DNA from: Cohnella endophytica
GTDB taxonomy: Bacteria > Bacillota > Bacilli > Paenibacillales > Paenibacillaceae
Direction of reading: 5' to 3'
Assembly (NCBI RefSeq): GCF_003628305.1
Contig: NZ_RBZM01000005.1
Coordinates: 620,001 to 684,000, forward strand
Length of the DNA: 64,000 bases
Both the position numbers and the translations under genes were made by a program. Below the pieces are notes generated by a model. It did not search any database and was not told the DNA's origin. It saw only the letters and a list, made by a program, of their open reading frames with translations. Within the stretch, counting starts at the first letter, position 1. Every line of letters begins with the position of its first letter. Shown here in pieces: positions 1-10,759 of this stretch.

Positions 1-590
1 ATAGTCCTCCGACTCCAACGGCTCCGTCAGCCGTCGCGGGCATGCCTGCGTCCGGTTGCAAAAATTGCGGAGGACCTAGTATGGTATATCCAGCCTCGTA
101 TGTCGGTAACGAAAGCCTTTTCCCTTATGCAGATGCATATCCGGGAACGGGATACGCGGACGGAAGGATGCCTTACGGATTGACTCCGTACTCTCAAAGC
201 CCTTATGCGGGACCGTATGGCGGTAATCCGGCGATGTTGGCCGGAGTTCCGATGGGCGATATCCCTGTCGGCTACAGTCCGTTATCCGAAGGACTTCCGA
301 ACGCGGGTTACGGAATGCCGACCCAGCCTTATGCGTACGGCGGCATTCCGCCGATTCCGACAATGCCCGGAATGCCTGGAATGCCGGCGATGCCTCCGCT
401 ACGCCCGTTGAGGGCAAACGAAGAGGACTTCCGTTCGGATATCGGCGGAGAAGCGACCGAGACGGAAACGAAATCGCAGACGAAATCTTCCGCAGCTAAG
501 AAGCGCCAAACGAAACCAAGAGTGAAAATCGCAGCTTCAAAACCAAGCAAACCAAGACGCAAGGAAAGCCTTCCATGGATAAAATGGTAA
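1..590 (+). CDS. C-terminal part of a spore morphogenetic (SafA-like) protein, 5' truncated
   Basis: The reading frame is open to the first base of the window, so the gene starts upstream; only about 195 C-terminal residues are visible. They form a low-complexity stretch rich in Pro, Gly, Tyr and Met (PGMPGMPAMPP-like runs, repeated PY and GY) and then a strongly basic Lys/Arg/Ser tail ending at WIKW. This composition fits the C-terminal region of LysM-containing spore coat/cortex morphogenetic proteins such as SafA, which in Bacillales often lie close to bofC. The diagnostic LysM domain would be upstream and is not seen, so the family call is inference from composition and position. It could be another Tyr/Pro/Gly-rich coat protein. 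Confidence 0.55.
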   Translation, partial: SPPTPTAPSAVAGMPASGCKNCGGPSMVYPASYVGNESLFPYADAYPGTGYADGRMPYGLTPYSQSPYAGPYGGNPAMLAGVPMGDIPVGYSPLSEGLPNAGYGMPTQPYAYGGIPPIPTMPGMPGMPAMPPLRPLRANEEDFRSDIGGEATETETKSQTKSSAAKKRQTKPRVKIAASKPSKPRRKESLPWIKW

Positions 591-655
591 AATAAGCGCA
601 TAGCACCGGAATTCCCAGGCAACAATAAGGAAAACGAGCAGAGAAGGGGATTCCG

Positions 656-1354
656 GTGTCGCGCTTTCGCATTCTGAAAGAACTGAAAAAAACGTTGAAG
701 AGAAAACGCCGACACGTCTGGTCTTTGGGTGCCGGCGCGGCGATATTTCTATTGGCCGCCCTGGCCGGTTCCTGGCTGGCCCAGAGGGTTATCGCAAACC
801 AATTACAGCAAGTCGAAGCCGTAGCGATACCCGCCGGATCTGAAGCGGACAAGCCTGCCCTGGAATCCGATATGTCCTCGCGGGGCTTGGCGTTGAAAGA
901 GTTAAGCAAGCGGGACGGAGAAGTCGAAATGATTCTTCACCGAACCTATCTATGCGGAGAAGAAACGCGGAAACTAGGGAAGCTTGCGGCATCCGAAGCG
1001 GCCGATCTGCTAAAAGCGCACAGGGAGTGGGAGGCAAGCTTCGACCGAAACAGCGGCAAGCTTACGATGGTGGAAGCGGTGGACGATCTGTCCCCCGCTT
1101 GCCGCGACTCCGCGTACATGGGCATCGATAAGGACGGGAATCTATCGTTGTTCGACGGTCCTCCGTGGCAGGAAAAGGTCGTTCGTACTTTTTTCCAACT
1201 TGACGTAGATATGCTGGAAAGCCGCTTAAGCGAGGATCGCGTGAAGGAGTTGTCCGACGGCATTCGCATAGCCGACAAAGACGAATACAACAGCGTCCTC
1301 TCCTCTTTGAACGAATACGCTAGCATAAGGACGCAAGTCGCGCCGCAGCCGTGA
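656..1354 (+). CDS. bofC: BofC, intercompartmental signalling regulator of pro-sigma-K processing
   Basis: BofC is a forespore-produced protein of the intermembrane space that restrains the SpoIVB protease and so times pro-sigma-K activation in the mother cell. The 232-residue product starts at GTG, preceded by AGAAGGGGA. It has a very basic N-terminus (residues 7-20), one membrane anchor (about 22-42) and an exported domain. The segment around residues 96-105 (HRTYLCGEE) and the C-terminal part with PPWQEKVVRTFFQLD resemble BofC family blocks. Its position directly before ruvC/ruvA matches the B. subtilis bofC-ruvAB order. A terminator follows, so it is not cotranscribed with ruvC by default. 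The symbol rests on synteny plus these blocks. Confidence 0.85.
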   Translation: MSRFRILKELKKTLKRKRRHVWSLGAGAAIFLLAALAGSWLAQRVIANQLQQVEAVAIPAGSEADKPALESDMSSRGLALKELSKRDGEVEMILHRTYLCGEETRKLGKLAASEAADLLKAHREWEASFDRNSGKLTMVEAVDDLSPACRDSAYMGIDKDGNLSLFDGPPWQEKVVRTFFQLDVDMLESRLSEDRVKELSDGIRIADKDEYNSVLSSLNEYASIRTQVAPQP

Positions 1355-1367
1355 AACATTAGATTGC

Positions 1368-1395
1368 AAGACGCTCTCCGGGGCGTCTTTTTTGT
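1368..1395 (+). terminator. Rho-independent terminator after bofC
   Basis: A 7-bp stem AAGACGC/GCGTCTT with an 8-base loop is followed by a T run. Confidence 0.8.
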
Positions 1396-1517
1396 GCGTC
1401 CTTTGTCCTATTTTGAACATTGGCAAGAGAGTTTGTTCTCCTTCTGTTCTCATGGTAGCGAACATTTGATATACTTAAATGAATTATGCTTGCAAGTTAT
1501 AACTGGGGGAAAGAACC

Positions 1518-2018
1518 GTGAGAGTATTGGGAATCGACCCCGGCATAGCCATTATGGGTTTCGGGTTCATCGACAAGACCGGGCACAAGCTGACGCCCGT
1601 GCAATATGGTTGCATACAGACTGCGGCGGGCACGCCTCAGGAAACCAGGTTGGTACAAATCTATGAATCTTCTTGCAACCTGCTGGATCAATATAAACCG
1701 GATACGGTCGCGGTCGAGAAATTGTTCTTCAACAAGAACGTAACGAACGCGTTCAGCGTCGGACAAGCGCGCGGGGTGTTCATGCTGGCCGCCGCGCAAC
1801 GCGGGCTGCCGATCTCGGAATATACGCCTATGCAGGTCAAGCAAGCGGTCGTCGGATATGGCGCGGCCGAGAAGAAACAAGTGCAAGAGATGGTGAAAAT
1901 GCTGCTGAAGTTGTCCGTCGTTCCTAAGCCCGACGACGTGGCGGATGCGCTCGCCGTGGCGATCTGTCACGCCCATTCTCTCGTATTGAACGAACGCATG
2001 AACGGAGTGACGCGCTGA
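1518..2018 (+). CDS. ruvC: Crossover junction endodeoxyribonuclease RuvC
   Basis: RuvC resolves Holliday junctions by symmetrical nicking, working with the RuvAB branch-migration motor. The 166-residue product has the RNase H-like fold signature: N-terminal catalytic Asp in LGIDPG (residue 7), Glu in AVEKLFF (about 68), and a C-terminal acidic pair in KPDDVADALAVAICH (about 139-153). The GTG start has GGGGAAAGA upstream. Its stop overlaps the ruvA start (TGATG), which implies translational coupling in a ruvC-ruvA-ruvB operon. Many Bacilli, including B. subtilis, use RecU instead of RuvC; Paenibacillaceae commonly carry RuvC, so its presence helps place the organism. Confidence 0.95.
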   Translation: MRVLGIDPGIAIMGFGFIDKTGHKLTPVQYGCIQTAAGTPQETRLVQIYESSCNLLDQYKPDTVAVEKLFFNKNVTNAFSVGQARGVFMLAAAQRGLPISEYTPMQVKQAVVGYGAAEKKQVQEMVKMLLKLSVVPKPDDVADALAVAICHAHSLVLNERMNGVTR

Positions 2019-2641
2019 TGATCGATTTTATTAGGGGCAAAGTAGCCCACTTGGAGAGCGAATACGTCGTACTGGACGTCCATGACGTCGGCTATCGGGT
2101 ATTCACGCCCAATCCGTACGGACTCGCGCGTACGGAAGAGCCCGTGCAATTGTTTATTTACCATCACGTACGCGAAGACGCGATTCATCTATTCGGCTTT
2201 ACGACGCGGGACGAGCAGGCGCTCTTCCGCAGATTGCTGGAAGTATCCGGCATCGGTCCGAAGGTCGCCTTGGGTGTGCTTGCCGGGGGCAAACCTGAAG
2301 CGGTTGTGGCGGCTATTCAGCAAGAAAACGTCAATTTCTTGACGAAGCTGCCGGGCATCGGAAGGAAAACGGCGCAAAGAATGATTTTGGACTTGAAGGA
2401 TAAGCTCGGTGCCATCGATGCGAGTTGGGCGATTGCTTCGATGATCGATCCGGGACTGCAGAACGAGGCGACCCCTAGCGGAAGTGCTCCATGGGGAGAA
2501 GCGCGCGAAGCGCTAGCCGGACTAGGTTATCGGGATGCGGAGCTCGATAAAGCTTGGATCGTCTTGAAGGATAAAGTAACCGGCGAAGAATCTCCCGACG
2601 TCTTGATCAAGCTCGCGCTTCAACAATTGTTCCAAGGATAA
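2018..2641 (+). CDS. ruvA: Holliday junction branch migration protein RuvA
   Basis: RuvA binds four-way junctions as a tetramer and loads the RuvB motors. The 207-residue product begins MIDFIRGKV, the OB-fold domain typical of RuvA, and carries two helix-hairpin-helix motifs: VSGIGPKVALGVL (about residue 78) and LPGIGRKTAQRMI (about 113). A flexible linker (about 145-160) leads to the C-terminal RuvB-binding three-helix domain (EAREALAGLGY). It overlaps ruvC by one base and is followed 30 bases later by ruvB. Length is normal for the family. Confidence 0.97.
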   Translation: MIDFIRGKVAHLESEYVVLDVHDVGYRVFTPNPYGLARTEEPVQLFIYHHVREDAIHLFGFTTRDEQALFRRLLEVSGIGPKVALGVLAGGKPEAVVAAIQQENVNFLTKLPGIGRKTAQRMILDLKDKLGAIDASWAIASMIDPGLQNEATPSGSAPWGEAREALAGLGYRDAELDKAWIVLKDKVTGEESPDVLIKLALQQLFQG

Positions 2642-2671
2642 TTTAGGTAAGCGGGAAAGGAGGCTGGAACA

Positions 2672-3676
2672 GTGGAAGAAGAACGTATCGTCACCGCGCA
2701 TCTCATGATGGAGGACCAAGCGGTGGAATACAGCCTGCGACCTCGTTATTTAGCGGAATATATCGGCCAATCGCAAGTAAAGGACAATCTCAAGGTTTAC
2801 ATAGAAGCGGCGAAAATGCGGAGAGAGCCCCTTGATCACGTTTTGCTGTACGGACCTCCGGGACTCGGCAAAACGACGCTGTCCAATATTATCGCCAACG
2901 AATTGGGCGTTCATATCCGTACGACAAGCGGTCCGGCAATCGAACGTCCGGGCGATTTGGCGGCGATTCTGACGAACCTGCAGGAAAACGACGTCCTGTT
3001 CATCGACGAGATTCACCGGCTTCACCGGACCGTCGAAGAAGTATTGTATCCGGCGATGGAAGATTTCGCGCTGGATTTCATTATCGGCAAGGGGCCGAGC
3101 GCCCGCTCCGTTCGGTTAGATCTGCCGAAATTCACGCTCATCGGGGCGACGACGAGAGCGGGACTGCTGTCTGCGCCGCTTAGGGACAGGTTTGGAGTCG
3201 TTAGCCGCTTGGAATTCTACACCGAGGACGAGCTTTCTTTTATCGTCACACGGACCGCGGAAATATTCGGGGTGGGCGTAGTCGGGGATGCTTCCAGGGA
3301 AATCGCGAGACGGTCCCGCGGAACGCCGCGGATCGCGAACCGGCTGTTGAAGCGGGTTCGCGACCATGCCCAGGTCAGGGGAGACGGAATGATCACGGAA
3401 GCGGTAGCCCATGACGCCTTGGAGAGAATTCAAGTCGACCCGATGGGTCTTGACTCCATCGATCACAAGATGCTTCGGTCCATGATTCAGAATTACGGCG
3501 GAAGGCCGGTCGGGTTGGATACGATCGCGGCTTCCATTGGGGAAGAAAGCCAGACGATCGAAGACGTATACGAACCTTATCTTATGCAAATCGGGTTTCT
3601 GCAACGGACGCCTCGCGGAAGAATCGCGACAGCGGCGGCCTATAAGCACCTAGGATTGACTTTTCCCGCGCAATGA
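2672..3676 (+). CDS. ruvB: Holliday junction branch migration ATPase RuvB
   Basis: Hexameric AAA+ motor that pumps DNA through the RuvA-bound junction. The 334-residue product shows Walker [10 protein letters not shown] (about residue 62), Walker B LFIDEIHR (about 110), sensor 1 in the IGATTRAG block, and the arginine-finger region PLRDRFGV, then the winged-helix domain ([11 protein letters not shown], about 270). The GTG start has a very strong AAAGGAGG site 9-10 bases upstream. It is the last gene of the ruvCAB unit. The next gene, a SpoIID-domain protein, starts about 50 bases on with its own ribosome site. Confidence 0.97.
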   Translation: MEEERIVTAHLMMEDQAVEYSLRPRYLAEYIGQSQVKDNLKVYIEAAKMRREPLDHVLLYGPPGLGKTTLSNIIANELGVHIRTTSGPAIERPGDLAAILTNLQENDVLFIDEIHRLHRTVEEVLYPAMEDFALDFIIGKGPSARSVRLDLPKFTLIGATTRAGLLSAPLRDRFGVVSRLEFYTEDELSFIVTRTAEIFGVGVVGDASREIARRSRGTPRIANRLLKRVRDHAQVRGDGMITEAVAHDALERIQVDPMGLDSIDHKMLRSMIQNYGGRPVGLDTIAASIGEESQTIEDVYEPYLMQIGFLQRTPRGRIATAAAYKHLGLTFPAQ

Positions 3677-3724
3677 ACGATTTGAATCCATATCGCACGA
3701 TTCACCATGACGGAGGGGAACCGG

Positions 3725-5847
3725 ATGTTCATACAAGATAAGCGCTCTTATTCCCGTTTATTGCTCATGTTGCTGCTGTTAACGGCGTTAGTGTCCAGCT
3801 CGACCCGCGCGGTCGTTCACGCCGCGGTAAAGGTGCCGGATACGATCCGGGTAGCCTTCTTTATTAACTTAGGAACGAAATACCAATCGTTAACGCCGGT
3901 CGCGACCTTGCAATCCGCTAACGGATTAAATTTGATTTGGCGCGATCCGCAGACCGGAATTTCCGCGGGAACGATTGCTCCCGGCCAGAGCGTCAGGTTC
4001 GCGATGGACGGCTATCGGGCACTTCTCCTGGAGACGACGGACTTGGGCGCGGCGATTGCCGTCCTTAAGAAAGTCCAAGCATCCTCCAACGCGGCGTTCG
4101 TGACTCAATTGACGAAGTCGGGAAAAACCGTGTATCAAGTAACGGAAGGCGCTTATTCGACCGCCGCTCAGGCTTCCTCCGCCCTAACGAAGTGGACGAA
4201 CGCCGGGGTCGCGGCAGGCGTGCAAACGCTGTTAAGCGCGCGCGTAGCGGGACCTTGGGCGGTTGAAGCCGGTTCTTACGCTAGCGCGGCTGAGGCGGCT
4301 TCGGCCGCCGCGCAATTAGGGAACGCGGGCTTGGATGCTTTCGCGGCACTCAAACCTCAGAACGGTACGTTGAGCTACGTCGTGAGAGTAGGACAAGAGA
4401 AGGACGCGACGGCTTTGTCCGCTCTGCAACAATCGGTCGCGGCCGCAGGCTTTGCGAACGCTCGTATTCCGGACGCAGTCGAGCCTTATACCTCGTTGCG
4501 CACGGATATGACGCTGAACGGCAGCGCGAACAAACCTGTAACGCTTTATGCGATTCCTTCCGGACCGAGCACGGTGCTGCGCGCGGAACCGGCGGGTTCC
4601 GGCGGGATCCTGCTAACGGAAAGAAACAAGAGAACTTATCGCGGAAGCATGGAGATGAGCGTGCTGAACCAGTCGCTCGCCGTCGTGAACGAAGTAGATT
4701 ACGAGCAATATTTGTACTCCGTCGTAGGCGCGGAGATCGGCTCGAAATGGCCGCTCGAGGCGCAGAAGGCGCAAGCGGTCGCGGCGAGGTCTTATGCTTT
4801 ATCCTCGGGGATGGGGTTCCAGATCGCCAACGTCGTCGATACGACGACCAGTCAAGCCTATTACGGTATCGGTTACGAGAACGCGAACGCGACCGAGGGC
4901 GTTAACCAAACGGCCGGAGAGGTTATGACGCAGGGAGGAAAGGCGATTAACGCCGTGTTCTCCGCGAACTCCGGAGGCATCACGGCGGATAACGCGATCG
5001 AGATCTGGGGCGGCGACAATTCGTTCCTGAGCTCTGCCGTTCCAAGCCCCGACGATGGTCCGCAGAAAGGCTTGCTTGATTGGTATTATGTCGCGCTTCC
5101 TTCGGGACAGACGGGCTATATCCGTTCGGATCTGCTTGAGAATAGCGGTCAGACGCACGTGAGCGGCGCTAAATACTTACGTGTGACGGGCGAAGGAACC
5201 GCCGTTCGTTCCAAGCCGCAGGTCGTGTCCACCGTTGAGCCCGTAGCTAGAGTCGGAACGGGAACATTGGTCGTACAGCTCGGCAAAGTAGCCGAGTATT
5301 CGGATTACAGTTGGATAGAAGATCCGATGACGCCCGATCAGCTATTGACCGCGTTGAATAAACGCGCCAAGTCGCCGATTACGGGACCGTTATTAACGTT
5401 GGAAGTTACCAAGAGAGGTCCATCGGGTCGCGTGACGGAAATCGCAGCAAACGGCGTTCCCGTTAACGTAGGCGCTGGCGATAATCTTCGCGGGGCGTTG
5501 AATTCCCTCAAAAGCACGTTATTCTCGGTAGAAGAGACCGGACGTTATACGATCGTCGACGGCAACGGCACGGTACGCGAGGTGCCAAGCCAGAGCGGAT
5601 CGTTGCAAGTGATCGGAGGAGCCGGCACCTCCGGTTCGTTGCCGGCTTCGAATGCTTTCTTCATGGACGGCAACGGCAACCTGCGCGCCGTGACGACATC
5701 GCCCCTGTTCGTTTTCTCCGGTAAAGGCTACGGACATGGGCTAGGCATGTCCCAATGGGGCGCGAAAGCCTTCGCGGAGCAAGGGTATGACTACCAATAC
5801 ATCCTGAAATACTATTACAAGAACGTATCGATCGAAAAAGGTGCCTA

Positions 5848-5848
<1 letters not shown>
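3725..5848 (+). CDS. SpoIID/LytB-domain sporulation protein with SPOR-like repeats
   Basis: Secreted protein of 707 residues. The chosen ATG lies 6 bases after GACGGAGGGG; an in-frame ATG at 3707 would place that site inside the gene. Residues about 12-34 form a signal peptide. Residues about 100-245 contain three SPOR-like segments (for example [30 protein letters not shown] and [14 protein letters not shown]), a fold that can bind denuded glycan strands. A SpoIID-like region begins near 320 ([31 protein letters not shown], in pieces) and closes at the C-terminus with [19 protein letters not shown]. Between the two lies an insertion with SH3-like features ([17 protein letters not shown]). 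SpoIID proteins are lytic transglycosylases used in engulfment; whether this one acts there is inference. It overlaps queA by one base. Confidence 0.85.
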
Positions 5849-8083
<2,235 letters not shown>

Positions 8084-8101
8084 GGAAAGGAGGGAACACA
8101 G

Positions 8102-8410
8102 ATGTGGTTAGCGGATAAAGCTGCCGAAGGCAGCAGCATTTGGATTACCCTGGCGCCCTTTATTTTGATGTTCGCCATTTTTTATTTTCTGCTGATTCGT
8201 CCGCAGCAAAAGAAGCAAAAACAACGCGGTGCGATGTTGACCGCCTTGAAGAAAGGCGATAAAGTCATCACGGCCGGAGGATTGCACGGAACGATCGCGG
8301 AAATTTCGGACGACACCATCGTATTGAAGGTAAACGACGTAACGAAATTGACTTTCGAGCGATCTTCGATTAACAACGTGTCTGCACGCGCAAACGAGAA
8401 GAGCGAATAG
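8102..8410 (+). CDS. yajC: Preprotein translocase accessory subunit YajC
   Basis: Small single-span membrane protein that associates with the SecDF-YidC part of the Sec translocon. The 102-residue product has one membrane segment (about 15-37, ending FLLIRPQQKKQKQ, the family signature) and a short beta-rich cytoplasmic domain (MLTALKKGDKVITAGGLHG). An AAAGGAGGGAACACAG site precedes the ATG. It lies 18 bases after tgt, and its transcript ends at the strong hairpin that follows. Confidence 0.95.
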   Translation: MWLADKAAEGSSIWITLAPFILMFAIFYFLLIRPQQKKQKQRGAMLTALKKGDKVITAGGLHGTIAEISDDTIVLKVNDVTKLTFERSSINNVSARANEKSE

Positions 8411-8421
8411 AGAACGATACG

Positions 8422-8474
8422 AAAAAAAGCCTTGCCGAATCGGACTAGCGTCCGTTCAGGCAAGGCTTTTTTCG
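8422..8474. terminator. Bidirectional terminator between yajC and the PAP2 gene
   Basis: A GCCTTGCC/GGCAAGGC stem is flanked by an A run on the left and a T run on the right, so it can terminate both converging transcripts. Confidence 0.85.
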
Positions 8475-8486
8475 CAAGTGATTCGT

Positions 8487-9350
8487 TTATTCCGCCGGGC
8501 TGTGGGCAGACCTGGCGAGCACTTTCGTATTCTCGTGCTCGAGGGTGCCTTCCCGTTTGACATGGGCTGCCCAGTCGCCTAATTTGAGTCCTACGTAGGA
8601 GGCGAAACAAGCGAGCAAGACGCCGGCGACCATGTCGGTGAACCAGTGGATGCCCAGATAGAAGATCGAGAATACAATGACTCCCGCATTGATCCAAGAG
8701 AAGACGGCCCAACGACGAATGCCGGATTTGCCGGCAATGAGAGCTAGCGTAACCGAGATCGAGGTATGTAAGCTGGGAAAGCAATTGTTGATTCCCGACA
8801 AGGCTCTGTATTCTTGCTCGAATGTCGGGAACACGTCCAACATGAGGAACTTGACTTGCGGATGTACGAACCATACTTCGTTAACGGGTACGAATAAGTA
8901 GAAAGGGACGGCAACAAGATAGTTGAGCAATAAAGCGATGCAGACGGCGTAGTATAGCTTCATGTTATTGTGATGTGTGTAAATTCCGATTGAGGCGATG
9001 GTGACCGATTGAAAAAGGATCAAATAGAAGATCCCGCAAACTACGGTGAGAATATCGGAATGAAACGTGGATTGCAGCCACGCCGGCCAAGTTCCTTCCC
9101 AACCGCTTAAATACGGAGTGAGATCGTAGGTGACATTGATCCAATCCTCGAGTTGCAGTTCGTTTTTATTCAAAAGAATGATAGTCAGTACGGCAATGAA
9201 GAAAAACAAGTATTTGCGGGAAACGACGAGCGATTTAACAAACGACCAAACAGCTGCGAACGGTTGCCGGCCCGTCCCGAAAGAGAGTAATATTCCGATC
9301 ATGATTACGGTGCTGATCGACACAGATGCCATGCCGTGAAACAAAACCAT
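8487..9350 (-). CDS. PAP2-superfamily membrane phosphatase
   Basis: Integral membrane protein of 287 residues with about six hydrophobic segments. The PAP2 signature is present: PSLHTS (about residue 196) and, after a membrane segment, GIHWFTDMVAG with the HxxxD pair (about 236). Lipid phosphate phosphatases of this class hydrolyse undecaprenyl-pyrophosphate, phosphatidate or related lipids; the arrangement with a long N-terminal membrane part resembles the inositol-phosphorylceramide-synthase-like PAP2 group. The substrate cannot be told. It is inserted antisense between yajC and the yrzE homologue, a position where B. subtilis has no such gene. It uses an ATG with a G-rich site upstream. 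Confidence 0.85.
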   Translation of the reverse strand: MVLFHGMASVSISTVIMIGILLSFGTGRQPFAAVWSFVKSLVVSRKYLFFFIAVLTIILLNKNELQLEDWINVTYDLTPYLSGWEGTWPAWLQSTFHSDILTVVCGIFYLILFQSVTIASIGIYTHHNNMKLYYAVCIALLLNYLVAVPFYLFVPVNEVWFVHPQVKFLMLDVFPTFEQEYRALSGINNCFPSLHTSISVTLALIAGKSGIRRWAVFSWINAGVIVFSIFYLGIHWFTDMVAGVLLACFASYVGLKLGDWAAHVKREGTLEHENTKVLARSAHSPAE

Positions 9351-9422
9351 GACGCGCCCCCCGAACCGATCCGTGATGCATTAATATTACTATTATAGCA
9401 CAATTCCGCATTTATTATTGCA

Positions 9423-9821
9423 CTAACGGCGATGGGAGCTAGCATTGACGCCTAGCATGCCTCCGAAAGCGCCCGCAAGGCAAGTAATCAGAAATAACAT
9501 GAGGACGGCAACGCTCCATTTCGCGTCCGTAGCGAGGAAACTAATCATGATTAGCAACAAGGTGTATAAGAATCCGTTCGCCATCCCGAAATACCAGCCG
9601 CGGTGACCGGAACGTTTGGCCGATACGAATCCTCCCGCAAGCGAGGAAAATCCGTGCACGCCGAATACCCAAGGAAGCATGTTGGACTCGTTTACGGAAG
9701 AACCCATCAACAGAATCGACAAGGCCAGAGCTCCGAGGGCGAGCCAGATGCCCGACCAATACAACCCGGATGCCACGGGGGAAGCATTACGTAAACCGAA
9801 TATGCGTGAAAAAGAACTCAA
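9423..9821 (-). CDS. TIGR04086-family four-span membrane protein (YrzE-like)
   Basis: Small 132-residue protein with four predicted membrane segments (about 18-40, 46-68, 73-97, 101-125) and glycine-rich ends (GAFGGMLGV). Size, topology and location between yajC and the DUF421 gene match the uncharacterised YrzE/TIGR04086 family of Bacillales. The start is TTG, preceded by AAAGGAGAG. Its function is unknown. Here it is antisense to yajC, so it is transcribed separately. Confidence 0.75.
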   Translation of the reverse strand: MSSFSRIFGLRNASPVASGLYWSGIWLALGALALSILLMGSSVNESNMLPWVFGVHGFSSLAGGFVSAKRSGHRGWYFGMANGFLYTLLLIMISFLATDAKWSVAVLMLFLITCLAGAFGGMLGVNASSHRR

Positions 9822-10043
9822 GGAACATCTCTCCTTTAAAATACTCGTTTGTATCAGCTTATGGCGCAGGTTTGCAACCTAGTACAGGCTTTGGCACTAA
9901 CGTTTGCGGACGTTCTTCGCGAGTTACCATATTTTCCGAGATGCGTTAGGGAATGAGCGCTCGCGCGAGCGGTGACAATAAAGGTCCGAGCAGCCTTGAT
10001 CGGAAAATTGGGGCTGGGCATAATGCGAGACGGAGGGGAGAAC

Positions 10044-10757
10044 ATGGAACTGGCGGGCATACTGCTTCGGACGTTGTTCATGTATTTCTTCATTTTCGTG
10101 ATCATGAGGTTAATGGGAAAGCGGGAAATCGGCAAGTTATCGGTATTCGACTTGGTCATTTCGATCATGATCGCCGAAATCGCCGTCATCGTAATCGAAT
10201 CGACCGATAAATCCGTTTATTTGGCCGTAGCGCCGATATTGCTGCTTGTCCTCGTTCAAATCGGGACCGCGTTCCTCTCCCTGAAGAACAGGCCGATTCG
10301 AATGCTTATCGACGGAAAACCGAGCGTATTAATTCGCGACGGCCACATAAATCGTAAGGAAATGCTCCGTCAAAGATATAACTTGGACGATCTTATGTTG
10401 CAATTGAGGGAAAACCAGGTGACCGAAATCGAGGAAGTGAAGCTTGCGGTATTAGAGTCGACGGGAAAATTATCGGTTATCATGAAGGACTCCTCGTCAT
10501 CGTCCGAACAGTCCGAAGGCGAAACGGCGGAGAACGCCCCCTATCGCAAGGAGGGCGCCACTCCAAAGATCCGATACGAACTATTGCCGTTGCCTCTCAT
10601 CATGGACGGGCAAGTGCAAGACGACAACTTAGAGAAGCTGGGCAAAACCCGGTTCTGGCTAAAAAACGAACTGCAGCGTTACGAGGTGGACAACTTCAAG
10701 CATGTATTTTTCTGCAGCGTCGATTATAAAGGGAAGATGTACGTGGATAGAAAATAA
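10044..10757 (+). CDS. DUF421 membrane protein (YrbG-like)
   Basis: DUF421 proteins have N-terminal membrane helices and a C-terminal soluble alpha/beta domain; the biochemical role is not established. The 237-residue product has three hydrophobic segments in residues 4-80, the conserved block IMRLMGKREIGKLS-FDLV (about 20-35), and LIDGKPSVLIRDGHIN (about 88-104). The chosen ATG is 3 bases after CGGAGGGGAG; an upstream in-frame ATG at 9972 has no such site. A Ser/Glu-rich linker (about 150-165) precedes the last domain. It ends two bases from the converging spoVB gene, with no terminator between. Confidence 0.85.
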   Translation: MELAGILLRTLFMYFFIFVIMRLMGKREIGKLSVFDLVISIMIAEIAVIVIESTDKSVYLAVAPILLLVLVQIGTAFLSLKNRPIRMLIDGKPSVLIRDGHINRKEMLRQRYNLDDLMLQLRENQVTEIEEVKLAVLESTGKLSVIMKDSSSSSEQSEGETAENAPYRKEGATPKIRYELLPLPLIMDGQVQDDNLEKLGKTRFWLKNELQRYEVDNFKHVFFCSVDYKGKMYVDRK

Positions 10758-10759
10758 TT

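Noticed and set aside
1459..1472. LexA (DinR) box before ruvC
   Set aside because: CGAAC is present but the second half (GATAT) does not match the GTTCG half-site; only about 9 of 14 positions fit.
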